Source: Chrysopilus asiliformis
Taxonomy: Eukaryota > Arthropoda > Insecta > Diptera > Rhagionidae
Direction of reading: 5' to 3'
Length of the DNA: 64,000 bases
Assembly (NCBI GenBank): GCA_964034945.1
Contig: OZ035961.1
Location: 89,840,991 to 89,904,990 of the forward strand
The notes beneath the pieces are model-generated. The model had not been told where the DNA came from, searched no databases, and saw only the letters and a list, made by a program, of their open reading frames with translations. Both the position numbers and the translations under genes were made by a program. Position 1 is the stretch's first letter; each line of letters opens with the position of its first letter. Positions 23,147 through 33,747 of this stretch are shown one piece after another.

Positions 23147-24295
23147 CAGTTGTGATCAACACAAAACTTTCCTCTGCAATATTTAGTTTCGGAAAAAACA
23201 TGTAAAAAAAATATTTTATCAAATATCTCGCGAACCGTTCAAGGCACACAAAAATCGTTTAAAGAAAAATGCAGCAAATTTTATTTTCTTTAAATTTGTT
23301 TATATGCATTTACTCTCACAACCGCATAGTCTCCGAGAAATTTTCAAAAAACTTACTTTTATTGAAATATGTTGAGAACCATTAGAGATATGTAGAAACC
23401 GCTAAAGCATAAAAATGTGGAAAACTTTATTTATTTTAAATTGGGGTATATTAATTTTTTCCCAAAAGTGAATACTTTTGGAGAAATTTTGAAAAAAAAA
23501 CTGTATTTTTTCAAAATAATTGTATGGGAGATACTCGTTATATCTACCGTAACTTTTCCATAAGTTGATAGAAGACTACCATTCTTGTAAAACTTATTAA
23601 AGTCGCTAGGTCAACGCGCTCTCGAGGTATTTAAGATACGTAAAATGGACAGATCGACAGACAGATCGACAGACCGACAGACCGACAGACAGATCGACAG
23701 ACAGACAGACAGACAGACAGGCAGACAGACCGACAGACCGACAGACCGACAGACAGACAGACAGACAGACCGACAGACAGACTGACAGACAGACCGACAG
23801 ACCGACAGACCGACAGACCGACAGACCGACAGACCGACAAACCGACAGACCGACAAATCGATAGACAGACCGACATACCAACATACCGTCAAACCAACAG
23901 ACCGACAGACAGACAGACCGACAGACCGACAGACCGACAGACTGATAGACAGACAGACAGACCGACCGACAGACAGACAGACCGACAGACAGACCGGCAG
24001 ACAGACCGACAGACAGACAGACCGACAGACAGACCGACAGACCGACAGACCGACAGACAGACCGACAGACAGACTGACAGACAGACCGACAGACAGACTG
24101 ACAGACAGACCAACAGATAGACCGACAGGCAGACCGACAGACAGATCGACAGACAGACCGACAGACAGACCGACATACAGATCGACAGACCGACAGACCG
24201 ACAGATAGACCGACAGACAGATCGACAGACAGACAGACAGACGGACAGACAGACAGACAGACAGACCGACAGACTGACAGACCGACAGACAGACC

Positions 24296-24346
<51 letters not shown>

Positions 24347-24979
24347 CGACAGACCGACAGACCGACAGACCGACAGACAGACCGATAGACAGACTGACAG
24401 ACAGACCGACAGACAGACTGACAGACAGACCGACAGACAGACCGACAGGCAGACCGACAGACAGATCGACAGACAGACCGACAGACAGACCGACAGACAG
24501 ACCGACAGACAGACCGACAGACAGACCGACAGACAGACCGGCAGACAGACCGACAGACAGACAGACCGACAGACAGACCGGCAGACAGACCGACAGACAG
24601 ACAGACCGACAGACAGACCGACAGACAGACAGACAGACAGACTGACAGACAGACCGACAGACAGACCGACAGGCAGACCGACAGACAGATCGACAGACAG
24701 ACCGACAGACAGACCGACAGACCGACAGACCGACAGACCGACAGACCGACAGACCGACAGACCGACAGACCGACAGACCGACAGACCGACAGACCGACAG
24801 ACAGACCGACAGACAGACTGACAGACAGACCGACAGACAGACTGACAGACAGACCGACAGATAGACCGACAGGCAGACCGACAGACAGATCGACAGACAG
24901 ACCGACAGACAGACCGACAGACAGACCGACAGACAGATCGACAGACCGACAGACCGACAGATAGACCGACAGACAGATC

Positions 24980-25010
<31 letters not shown>

Positions 25011-25320
25011 CGACCGACTGACAGACCGACAGACAGACCGACAGACAGACTGACAGACAGACCGACAGGCAGACCGACAGACAGATCGACAGACAGACCG
25101 ACAAACAGACCGACAGACAGACCGACAGGCAGACCGACAGACAGATCGACAGACAGACCGACAAACAGACCGACAGACAGACCGACAGACAGATCGACAG
25201 ACAGATACATGGATCTCCTCATAATTTTTCCTGAAACGGATTTTGTACTGATCAGAAAGTTTCTATCTGCCCCATTCCCGAGTCGGTCTGTGCCATGAAT
25301 ACAGAAGAAAGTAAAAAAAA
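23147..25320 (-). repeat. GTCY-array dispersed repeat, long copy
   Basis: Read on the minus strand it begins near 25318 with TTTACTTTCTTCTGTATTC, passes GTCGGTCTGTG-type head sequence (about 25285) and the array, then TTTACGTATCTTAAATACC (about 23640), then a tail of TTTTGGGAAAAAA-type units, ending at AACACAAAACTTTC (about 23160, plus strand). The same order occurs in the copies at 26383 and 56397. It carries no protein-coding gene. Confidence 0.8.
23640..25205 (-). repeat. 1.57 kb GTCY tandem array with higher-order units
   Basis: The array is made of CAGA, CCGA and TCGA tetramers. The compound unit CAGGCAGACCGACAGACAGA followed by TCGACAGACAGACCGACA recurs at about 24126, 24446, 24670, 24870, 25066 and 25126, so larger blocks have been duplicated on top of the 4 bp repeat. 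The minus strand is open in all three frames because the 4 bp unit gives Ser-Val-Cys-Leu/Arg/Gly in every frame. These ORFs (up to 593 codons) are not genes. Confidence 0.9.
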
Positions 25321-25540
25321 TATCTGCTGAAAAATTAGGAAAACTTCTCATTGCCACTAACAAGTTTGGATCTAAAATTCTGTTCATAAAACGTAGTTGG
25401 TTAATATTATACTCCCCCTCACTTCCACTTCAACCGACATACACTAGTCATTTTTACAAAATTTTCTTATTAAAGCCCGTGATCCGACAGGATAAAAAAA
25501 ATCTACTTTCAGAAAGTGATTAGAATATAATCCCACACAT
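25321..25540 (+). repeat. Dispersed segment shared with 31745-31960
   Basis: Text such as TCATTGCCACTAACAAGTTT, GGATCTAAAATTCTGTTCAT and TCAGAAAGTGATTAG lies in the same order here and at 31745-31960, with point differences. In both places it runs beside repeat tails. No ends were defined. Confidence 0.6.
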
Positions 25541-26382
25541 TTAAATTATGTTAGATAACTCCACTCCATATCCTCACCACCTTGCAAAAAGAAATATTTC
25601 CAGTAAAAATCAAGAAATATTTGGCTGTAATCTCCACGATATACGCACCATTAGATTTTGCCGAGAAAAATTTTTTTTTTTCCGAAACTTTAAATATTGT
25701 AGAGGATACTCGTGTGCTGTTGATAACAGATAGTTTTCAAAAACTCAAATGTGTAGAATTTCGTGAAAAATTTTAGTATCTATTTGTTATAAAACAAAAT
25801 AAAATAACTTAAGAGACTTACAGAAGATTCAACTACGAAAAGTACAAACACAAGAGTTAATTAAACTAACCAAAGGAAAAGTGAAATCAACAAAAATGAA
25901 GAATGGAAAAGAAGAGTCCTTCAGCTGTTTTATATCAAAAGCTCATCAGAATCCTTAGGTCCTTTATGTCTCTTAGAAGCAAACTTAGTTCAGCTTGTTT
26001 CAATCTCCCAGACGTGTTCAAAACTTTCAGATATCCTTTGGCAATTCTAAGAGATTCATGAACGTACCAAAATTGACGTAATTCATTTCTAAGAACTCAT
26101 TTTACTACTGTATAGGTTTAATCTTTAAATTTAATTAGGTTTCTTACAATTACTTAATTTGCGCCTTTTGTACATCGTAAGGAAATTCTTTCAAAAGGGT
26201 TTATAAATGGTCTAATAAAGTTCTTAAAGACCACTCATTACTTTTTTATTTGGACACTATATTGACCATAATTTCAATTTAATTATTTATTCACCCTAAT
26301 TAAGACCTTTTTCAGATGATGTTGCTAAAAAAGAATCGAAATTGGAGTACCGCAAATATTTGAAGTTTTATCAAGTTTTTTT
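25541..26382. other. Intron, no supported gene
   Basis: AT-rich with two 60-codon ORFs and no domain. No element ends recognised. Confidence 0.45.
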
Positions 26383-26566
26383 TTACTTTCCTCTTCTATT
26401 GAGGGAAAGTATTGTGTTCATGACGTAGACCGAGTCAAGAACGGGGGCAGATGGAAACTTTTTTATCAGTACGAAATCCGTTTCAAGCAAAATTATGAGG
26501 ATGTCCGTGCATCTGTCTGTCTGTCTCACGGTGTGTCAACTTAGAACAAAAAGTAAATTTCATTTT

Positions 26567-26594
26567 TAGTTCCGATTTCAAACACGGTGCGCTG
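26567..26594 (+). repeat. 28 bp direct repeat, left copy
   Basis: TAGTTCCGATTTCAAACACG continuing GTGCGCTG is identical to 27616-27643. The two copies bracket the captured Nup37 fragment and may mark the duplication or insertion event. Confidence 0.85.
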
Positions 26595-26763
26595 TTGTTG
26601 CATGCTTTTTTCGTTTTTCAAACATGATGGCGCGCGTGTCGCATGTTTTCTCCGACTTGCTCCGACTTGACCATGATTTGAGGTTAGTTTTTTTTTCTTC
26701 ATTTTGGGGCACATTTTAATTCCGGTAATTTTTCAAGTATCCTTAAAAACACCGGTATTTTAG

Positions 26764-27345
26764 GAAGAATCAGAGAACGATTCGTTTGAGTGGGTAGAAT
26801 TGAAGCAGTTGTACCTTGAAACCCGTTGTGAGCCATCAGTTTCGCCCCTGAGACTTCGCTGTCGGTTTTGCCCAAAGTTGTGACATTCTGTGCGGTTGGG
26901 GCGCATCACTGCTTAAGAAGTTTCCACAGTGACTTACTGCTGAAAGGTATCTCCATTTATTTGCAATTTTTGAGAAAATTTCATGGTGTATTTCTAGGTC
27001 ACACAAACTACATTAACGATGTTTCTTGGGAGCCCGAGGGCGAATATTTAGCTTTAGTCAGTGAGGACCACACCTGCATACTTTTGCAGCCAGAGACGTG
27101 ATTATTTGGGATCTGAGGAAGTCGAGGTAATGATCTCGGGATAGTCTTACTTTGCTGCAATAAATTGTAATTCGTCTTCCAGTCGTTCGAAACACTTGAG
27201 CATTCCATGAAGACGGAGGCAAAGTTGCCGCAAAATCAAGCCCCACTTAAGCTTAATGGTGGGCTTTGCTGGCACTATCGCCTTCCCTATATCGTAGCTG
27301 CGTTTGATTGTAAACTGCTTTTGGGACGGCTCTGGAGCTCTAGCG
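26764..27345 (+). pseudogene. Nup37: Nup37 nucleoporin gene fragment, introns retained
   Basis: Nup37 is a WD40 protein of the Nup107-160 nuclear pore complex. Piece 1 (26764-26946) reads ETSLSVLPKVVTFCAVGA and HSDL, after a frameshift from ESENDSFEWVELKQLYLETR. An apparent 51 bp intron (GTATCT...TTCTAG, 26947-26997) follows. Piece 2 (26998-27126) reads GHTNYINDVSWEPEGEYLAL and SEDHTC, then in a shifted frame VIIWDLRKS. A 56 bp intron (27127-27182) and piece 3 follow, with GGLCWHYRLPYIVAAFDCKL resembling the last WD blade. The order matches Nup37, but the middle blades are missing and at least three frame breaks exist, so it is not functional. Retained short introns exclude a processed retrocopy. 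Confidence 0.8.
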
Positions 27346-27615
27346 CTTAGCTCGACACATTTGGCTTGTCCCTCGTCTTCACTGCCACTGCAGTAATGTG
27401 ATATTTATTTAAAAATAACAAAACAAAATGTGATATCTATTTAAAGATATATTGAAATTTAAAATAAAAAAACATATTTAAAAAATATTGGTTTTTTATT
27501 GTTTTTTTTAAATTTTTATTGAATTTTTGAATTTTGAATTTTTAGCGGCAAAAATGTATCAAGGGCACAAACCAAGTTTAGCACAGGCGAGAACTACCCA
27601 ATACTCAAACCAAAA

Positions 27616-27643
27616 TAGTTCCGATTTCAAACACGGTGCGCTG
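27616..27643 (+). repeat. 28 bp direct repeat, right copy
   Basis: Identical to 26567-26594. It lies between an AT-rich stretch and the resumption of GTCT array sequence at about 27690. Confidence 0.85.
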
Positions 27644-28243
27644 CAGTCAATAAGCCAAAGTTGGGCGTCTATTATAATATATATTGTCTATGGTCTGTCT
27701 ATCTATCGGTCTGTCAGCCTGCCGGTCTGTCTGTCTGCCGGTCGGTCTGTCAATCTATCCGTTTTACGTATCTTAAATAACTCGTGAACGCGTTGACCTA
27801 GCGACTTGAAATTTTTTGTAAATGAGTTTTACGAAAATCGTAGCTTTTTATCAAATTTTGGAAAAGTAACGGTAGCTATAACGGGAACACTTTGAAAATA
27901 CAGTTTTTTGAAAGTTTCTCGAAACCTATGCGGTTTTGGGAAAAAATGAATATAACAAAACTTAAAGCATATAAAATGTTCTAGATTTTTTGTATCTTTT
28001 ACGGTTCTCAAAATATTTAAAAAAATCAGTTTTTTGAAAATCTCTTGAAAATTATGCGCTTTTCTGAAAAAAATCCATATAACGAAATTGAAAGAAAATA
28101 AAATTTCCTGCATCTTTTCCTTTAAAGATTTTTACATATCTTTAACAGTTCTTAAGATATTTGGAAAAAAAATGTTTTTTTATATTTTCCGAAATTGAAT
28201 ATTGCAGAGAAAAGTTTTGTGTTGATCACAACTGATTTATTTG

Positions 28244-28862
28244 TGGAAATGTGGGTTGTTTAATTTTAGTTCCTTTTTCAATTAATTTCTGTTCTATTCT
28301 AAGTCAACAAATTTCTATTAAAAAGCCACCTTTAATTTTTTCCTAGAAATTGCTTAAATTTCAAAAAAATCTTGAGAAAACCCCGTAACCTTTAATATGC
28401 ACAGCTGCGATATATAAAAAAAAACTTCTTGATGGAATTCTGACGTACCTCATAGCAAACTTTCCGCAATTAATTTCTATATAAGAAACGTTCTCACCTT
28501 TAACATCCTTAGATCCTATGGAAAGAATGAATTTCACGTCATGGTTGAAAGTTTTTAAAGTTTGTTTCCTCATTAATTTTTCGATGATTTTTTTTCTTAT
28601 TCTGATTGAGAATAACACCAACATCTGGAATGAAATTTGAATGAATTTTCCATTTTATGAATTTATGTCTGGGAAAAATCGATTCGAGTTTTAAAAATAA
28701 ATTCTCCATTCTTAGAAGGATAGAAACTCTGTGAATTATTCCTTTATTTTTTGCACCTCGATCTTTATGCGATTTAGAAAAGTTGTGAACTCATAACTTA
28801 TTTGAATTTCTTTACCTCTAAGATTTTGATTTCTTTTATTTTGATAATATTCGGGCTATAGG
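28244..28862. other. Intron, nothing recognised
   Basis: No repeat ends or credible ORF. It ends in the 8 bp target copy GCTATAGG of the next element. Confidence 0.45.
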
Positions 28863-29537
28863 TAAGGTGACCATATGTCCCGTAATGGGCGGAACAGTGC
28901 CCGATTTAGGTATGTTGTCCTGGGTACTACACTTTTGTCCGGCAATTCTGCAATTTAGTGTTAGAATTTATTAAACAGTGGAAAAAACCATCACCAAATA
29001 TGCCAAAAATGGTTCTACTTCAGTTGGAGGTTGCTGTAAATTACAATTTTTTTTGCCTGCGGCACATTTTTTCGGCCATTTTCCACAAACTAGAGACAGA
29101 TAAACAAACAGACACGAAGACAAGCTTATGTGTATCTTAAAAGATTTTGCCTGCAATGCGTTTATCTTTATTGGTATTTTTGCAATCTCCGTTGGTATTT
29201 TTACAACCTCCGTTGTCATTATTTCGCATTTTTAATTGCGATTATTTCGCTCGTATCGTGCTCTTTACGTTGCAAATGTAAAGAGCAAGAAAAATTAAGT
29301 TAATTCGAATTCTCAGTAGCTCATTATTAATTAACTGCGCCACATTTTATTCCTAGAAATTGTGCCTGCGGCGCACATTTGTTTATTTTCTTTGATGATT
29401 TTGGTCATAATCAATTTTCTTTCCATATATAATTTGTTGTTACGTTGGTGTCGCGTTTCAGGTAACCTCACACACCCCCTCTCTCCCCTTCTGCTCACCT
29501 TGTCCCGGATTGGCCCAAAAAAAATACGGTCACCCTA
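28863..29537. mobile_element. hAT-like element with exact 8 bp target duplication
   Basis: The ends TAAGGTGACCATATGTCCCG and (reverse complement) TAGGGTGACCGTATTTTTTT are inverted. GCTATAGG is an exact 8 bp direct repeat at 28855-28862 and 29538-29545, which fixes the boundaries and supports the hAT superfamily. CCTGCGGC-type motifs occur at about 29057, 29147 and 29366. It is 675 bp without transposase. It is a younger relative of 20709-21755. Confidence 0.85.
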
Positions 29538-29865
29538 GCTATAGGTTAGTTTGGAATATTTTTGCTCATTCGGCATACTTTTATAACAACCACCGACCAA
29601 AAATTTGGAAAACCCTTATTTATAAAATCTTTGAATTTGTGATTTCAATCTGAAACGGAGTGGAAAAACTCACGCGTGAGATTTCTCGCCAATTCAATTC
29701 CACTTCACCTTTGAACAATTCGGTTTTGTGAGTTACCAAGTCAAATCTGGTACATATTTAATACAAATCTATTACAGAATATGAGAAATTTAAATCACAA
29801 AGTTGATTTTGGTTGTTGTTTTACAAATTTTAACTGAATTCAAGCAAGCAGGTAGTTACATTTTT

Positions 29866-30367
29866 TATACCCGTATGGTGAAACCAAAGGGTATATTAAC
29901 TTTGCCTTACCGTTTGTAACGCCAAGATCCCGTCATCGCACACAAAAATGAATTACACCAGTGTGTTTAGAATGATAAAAAAAAGTTGAATTTAGCATGT
30001 CTGTCCGTCTGTCCGTCTGTCCGTCTGTCCGTCTGTCCGTCCGTCTGTCCGTCTGTCTGTGGCATGGATTGCGGGCGCACGGATTGGGCTACAGACTTGA
30101 AATTTTGCGTGGACGCCTCGCGTGGATAGCGAGGCTAAGTTCGTTAATGGGCAAAAATGGATCATTAGGGGGGCTCCCCCCATACGAACGAAAACGTTTT
30201 TTGTAAATATCTCAAAAACGGTGAATTTTATTAAAAAAGTCCAAGCACAAAAGTTATTTAGGATATGATTCTACATAAAACTTCCATACATTAAAATCCG
30301 ATTGGAATAAATTTTAAAAAATCTTATTGGAAAGTTTGACTTCAAAGTGGAATTTTGGTACAACTGT
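29866..30367 (+). repeat. mini-me/DINE-1-like repeat, plus-strand copy
   Basis: TATACCCGTATGGTGAAACC then AAAGGGTATA forms a hairpin. GTTTGTAACGCCAAGATCCC follows, then a CACCAGTGTGTTTAGAATGA block, a GTCC/GTCT array (about 30000-30061) and a long tail (GAGGCTAAGTTCGTTAATGG, CATACGAACGAAAA, ATCTCAAAAACGGTG) ending at GTGGAATTTTGGTACAACTG. The 49762 copy is colinear throughout. Confidence 0.8.
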
Positions 30368-31744
30368 TCGAATTTTGATACGAATATCACCATACGGGTT
30401 TTCAATTATTGCCAGATTAGCAATTATAGCTTTTGTTATGTCTTGTATTACATATAAACAATATAAAAAATTCTCTAGATCTAAGTGTGGTATTTCAGCA
30501 TTTTCTGCACTTTTGGTTATTACAAATAAAATTGCAGATCTATTTTTCACATATAAAATTTACAACTACTGCTCTGTCTGGCAGTTTCTTCTAGCAATAT
30601 ATGTGTAGAATGCAATTTTAATTAGTCTCAATTTTAAATAGAAGAAATAACGTTAAAACTAACCGCTTTTGCTTTCATTTATTGCGCCCAAATAAACTCA
30701 CTTTTCAAAATAGGTTTTGGATTTTTTGACATTTTAAGGTGAGAAATTCCCCAATTACAATACCGCTGCAGCTGTAATAGAATTTATGAATGTTTCTCAA
30801 AAATATTCATCACCTTTACTGATACAAAATGTCCTTGAAATCTCTGTACATTCATCTTTACTAAGTCCCCTTAAAGTTAATGTAATTCTCTATATGAGAA
30901 ACATTTTCTCCATATGTTGGTGATTGTTCAAGTGTTAAGTGGTGTGGTTGAGTGCCTGGAATTATGTTTTAATTGAAAAGAGGGAAATTTTCAAATTTTC
31001 ACCCTCGTCGGTCCACCCTAGCTCACAAGAGCCACCACCCAACCGAGGATACATCGTCAGAAAATATGAATATTCATTATTTAACTTCCGTGGTTATAGT
31101 GGCGGAAATTCTAGAATTTTCTGGGAATGCTCCCAGGGGTATTGGAGATGTTGGGGATGTTCTGTATATTCTCAGTCACATTATAATATTAGTCGTATGC
31201 TGACTCTGGAGAATTTTATTTAGTTACATCTGAGTTAATAAATTCCAACTCATATTTTGCGCATTTTCTCATGTGAAAATACCTTTAATTGGCTCCGAAT
31301 GAAAAGTTCTAATTTTAATGAAAGGTTATTTGTTTATCTTTGCTTGTTTGTCAATGAAAAATAGAGGAATTGTGAAAATTATGGTAAATAAAAGTAATTT
31401 ATAATGTAGGCTTTGATTGAATGTTGTTTCGGAATTCGAGATAGATTCAAAATTGAAAATAAGTTCAAAAAATAAAATAAAAATAAAGAAATAAATTATC
31501 GTCTTCTTCTACAAAAAATACCATAGGAACTGGTAATACAACCCACTATAAGATTCAAAAGATTCGTTTCTATAAGAAGATTTTGAGAAGGGCGATCTGC
31601 GGTAGTGTGACGGCGGTATTGACTCCCATACAAAAAATTACGAAAAAGCGGCTGAGGGAGGAGTTTGAACCCTGCAAATTAGGGTGACATATTTTATGGA
31701 CAGCCCCTAACTTTAAATTTAAAAAATACCGGCTGAAAAACCAG
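30368..31744. other. Intron, no supported gene
   Basis: AT-rich. Short ORFs (94 and 76 codons around 30939-31223) have no recognisable domain. A GACATATTTTATGGACAG element-end motif lies at about 31688. Confidence 0.4.
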
Positions 31745-31960
31745 GACTTTGAAAACTTTTCATTGCCACTGGCAAGTCTGGATCTAAAATTCTGTTCATA
31801 GACCGAAGTTGGTTAATAATCTAATTGGCTGAACACCACTTCCCCTTTCTTCCACTTCCACCACAACACACTCGGGATTTTTATAAAATTTTATTATTAA
31901 AAACAGTGGATCGACCGGATCAAAAAAACTTACTGTCAGAAAGTGATTAGGTTTCATAAA
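31745..31960 (+). repeat. Dispersed segment shared with 25321-25540
   Basis: Colinear with the segment at 25321-25540, including TCATTGCCACTGGCAAGTCT and TCAGAAAGTGATTAG. Ends are not defined. Confidence 0.6.
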
Positions 31961-32219
31961 CCAGTCAACGGATTTTAATAGGGTTACCTCCATTGGATAG
32001 AAAACTCTGTAGAGAGTATATAACTCCAAGAAAAATCTATTATTTTCCACCCCTTCTGACCACCTGTCCTGCTATATCGGAAACCAGTGAACGAATTTCT
32101 ACTTTCCTTTTTCTCACCCTTCCCATAAATACAAAAAGAAAATTCTTACTTTGAATATAAATATTTTTTTTAATCAAATACTCCGACAATTAAGTAGCCT
32201 GCGAAATTTAATTTTCAAT

Positions 32220-32580
32220 TTTAGTTCATCGGACTTACATATGTGTGCAACATTTCAAGGCAATCGGATGAGCGGAAGTGAGTCAAAATTGGATTACACG
32301 ATTTGACCCTGACAGACAGACAGACAAGAGACAGACAAACAAACAGAGCCAGACAAACAAACAGAGCCAGACAAACAAACATTTCAAGGCAATCGGATGA
32401 GCGGAAGTGGGTCAAAATTGAATTTCATGATTTGATCCTTGGTACGAAACAACGATTTGTACCTACAAATCGTTGTTTCGTACCAAGGATCAAATCATGA
32501 AATCCAAGACAGACAGACAAAAGACAGACAAACAAACAGACACGAAGCCAAGCTTAATAAAAGCTTTTAAAAATCGATAA
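32220..32580 (+). repeat. CAGACAAACAAACA-rich repeat with a perfect palindrome
   Basis: ATTTCAAGGCAATCGGATGA appears twice (about 32251 and 32380), each followed by GTCAAAATTG and a GATTTGAYCCT phrase, so the block is partly duplicated. CAGACAAACAAACAGAGC units lie between. At 32423-32502 two perfect 39 bp arms flank a 2 bp spacer. The tail ACACGAAGCCAAGCTTAATA recurs as ACACGAAGACAAGCTTATG at about 29110, suggesting a short interspersed family. Confidence 0.65.
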
Positions 32581-33564
32581 TTTTTCTTTCTTTTAAATAC
32601 TGACACTTCATTTTGATTTCAATGAAAATTTCTTTCGATTCTTTTATAAACCATAATTTCAAAATAGCTCAAGAACAACAAGAACGTAAAACAAAAAAAA
32701 AACAACTCGGATAAAATTAAGAAAACTTTTTTACTACCACATAAACGTTTTCTGAATTTGGTGAACAATTCCTGTTTCATACAAGCTTTGCATTATTTAC
32801 GAAAAATGCAATTTTCTTAATCTAATCTCCGTAGTTTCTTTCACAAAAACACACTCAAAACCAAACAAATTGTCTTTCAGCTTTTCCTTCACAAATATGA
32901 AAGAAGGAGCGGAATTTTCACACGTTTTCATACAACATTCATACATTTCTCATTGCAATGAACTCAAGAATGACCCAAATTTTTCTCGGTCACACAAACA
33001 CCATCAAAGCGATTTGAACGCAAGACCATCTGCAGATATCCTTTTTCATTGCACACACATAGCTGGGTATATCCTATTGGAAGCTTTTCTCATACTTGAG
33101 GCGTTCATTGTATTATCCTGGCACGTGACTGAAATTCATAACTCGAGACTTTGGAAAATGTTTGAAGTTGCTTTTGCTGATATTGGAAGAAGCCTTAAAC
33201 GATAGCAAGGACAGGTTCCGGGATAATTTTTTCCATTATTTTCTCCAACATTTTATTTTTTTTTTGCTTTTGCCTCGGTTTCCAAGGATTCTTCTCTAAG
33301 CACATTTTTTTGAACAGTTTTTATGATCGGTTTATTTGTGGAAAGGACAAAAAGTCATTGTTAATGTATGAGGCGAGATTTTCCGGTGAAAATTGTGGAT
33401 TGTTCTTACCATATTCGACATCATACAATGAACTAACTTAGATTACACGGGAGTTGATCAAATTATACCAGAGATTTTTGGAATATAAGCGACTTTTAAA
33501 CTAATAACATTTCTTTTAAGTGCAACATTTTCACGTAATTTTTCTCCATCTTTTGTTTTTCCAG
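32581..33564. other. Intron up to the transporter exon
   Basis: Contains an unrecognised 111-codon ORF (32870-33205). No element ends found. It ends in the acceptor TTTTGTTTTTCCAG. Confidence 0.45.
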
Positions 33565-33747
33565 GATGAACAGACAAAATCGGATAGTCTGTCCTCACTG
33601 CCACAGGCGTCGTTCAATTACATAAACTCGATAGTGGGTAGCGGAGTCATCGGAATTCCTTATGCCCTGCACAAAGCTGGATTCGGACTGGGATTATTGC
33701 TTCTAATATTGGTGGCCGTTATCACGGATTATTCCCTTATTTTAATG
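33565..33747 (+). CDS. SLC38A11: SLC38A11-like transporter exon, TM1-TM2
   Basis: The exon is bounded by TTTTTCCAG and ATG|GTGAGT and holds 61 codons in phase 0. It begins DEQTKSDSLSSLPQ and contains NYINSIVGSGVIGIPYALHK, the unwound TM1 segment that contributes to the substrate and sodium sites in SLC38/AAAP transporters. A hydrophobic TM2 follows, up to ITDYSLILM. The protein should be a plasma-membrane or lysosomal sodium-coupled neutral amino acid transporter. It joins 17425-17481 upstream and 46419-46533 downstream without phase conflict. Confidence 0.92.

Larger units (their letters stand above)
26383..28243 (+). mobile_element. GTCY-array repeat carrying a Nup37 gene fragment
   Basis: The head (TTTACTTTCCTCTTCTATTG at 26384, ending GAGGATGTCCGTGCATCTGT near 26516) and the tail (TCCGTTTTACGTATCTTAAA at about 27758 and onward to AAAGTTTTGTGTTGATCACA near 28210) match the copy at 56397-57585. 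There the two parts are joined by about 75 bp of GTCT/GTCC array. Here the array is split by about 1.1 kb of foreign sequence. The tail contains two diverged units of about 125 bp around TATGCGGTTTTGGGAAAAAA. A head hairpin (CTTTCCTC...GAGGGAAAG) is conserved. Confidence 0.75.

Noticed and set aside
23606..25387. 593- and 517-codon minus-strand ORFs
   Set aside because: Same reason: pure GTCY array. Flanks match non-coding copies of the repeat at 26383 and 56397.
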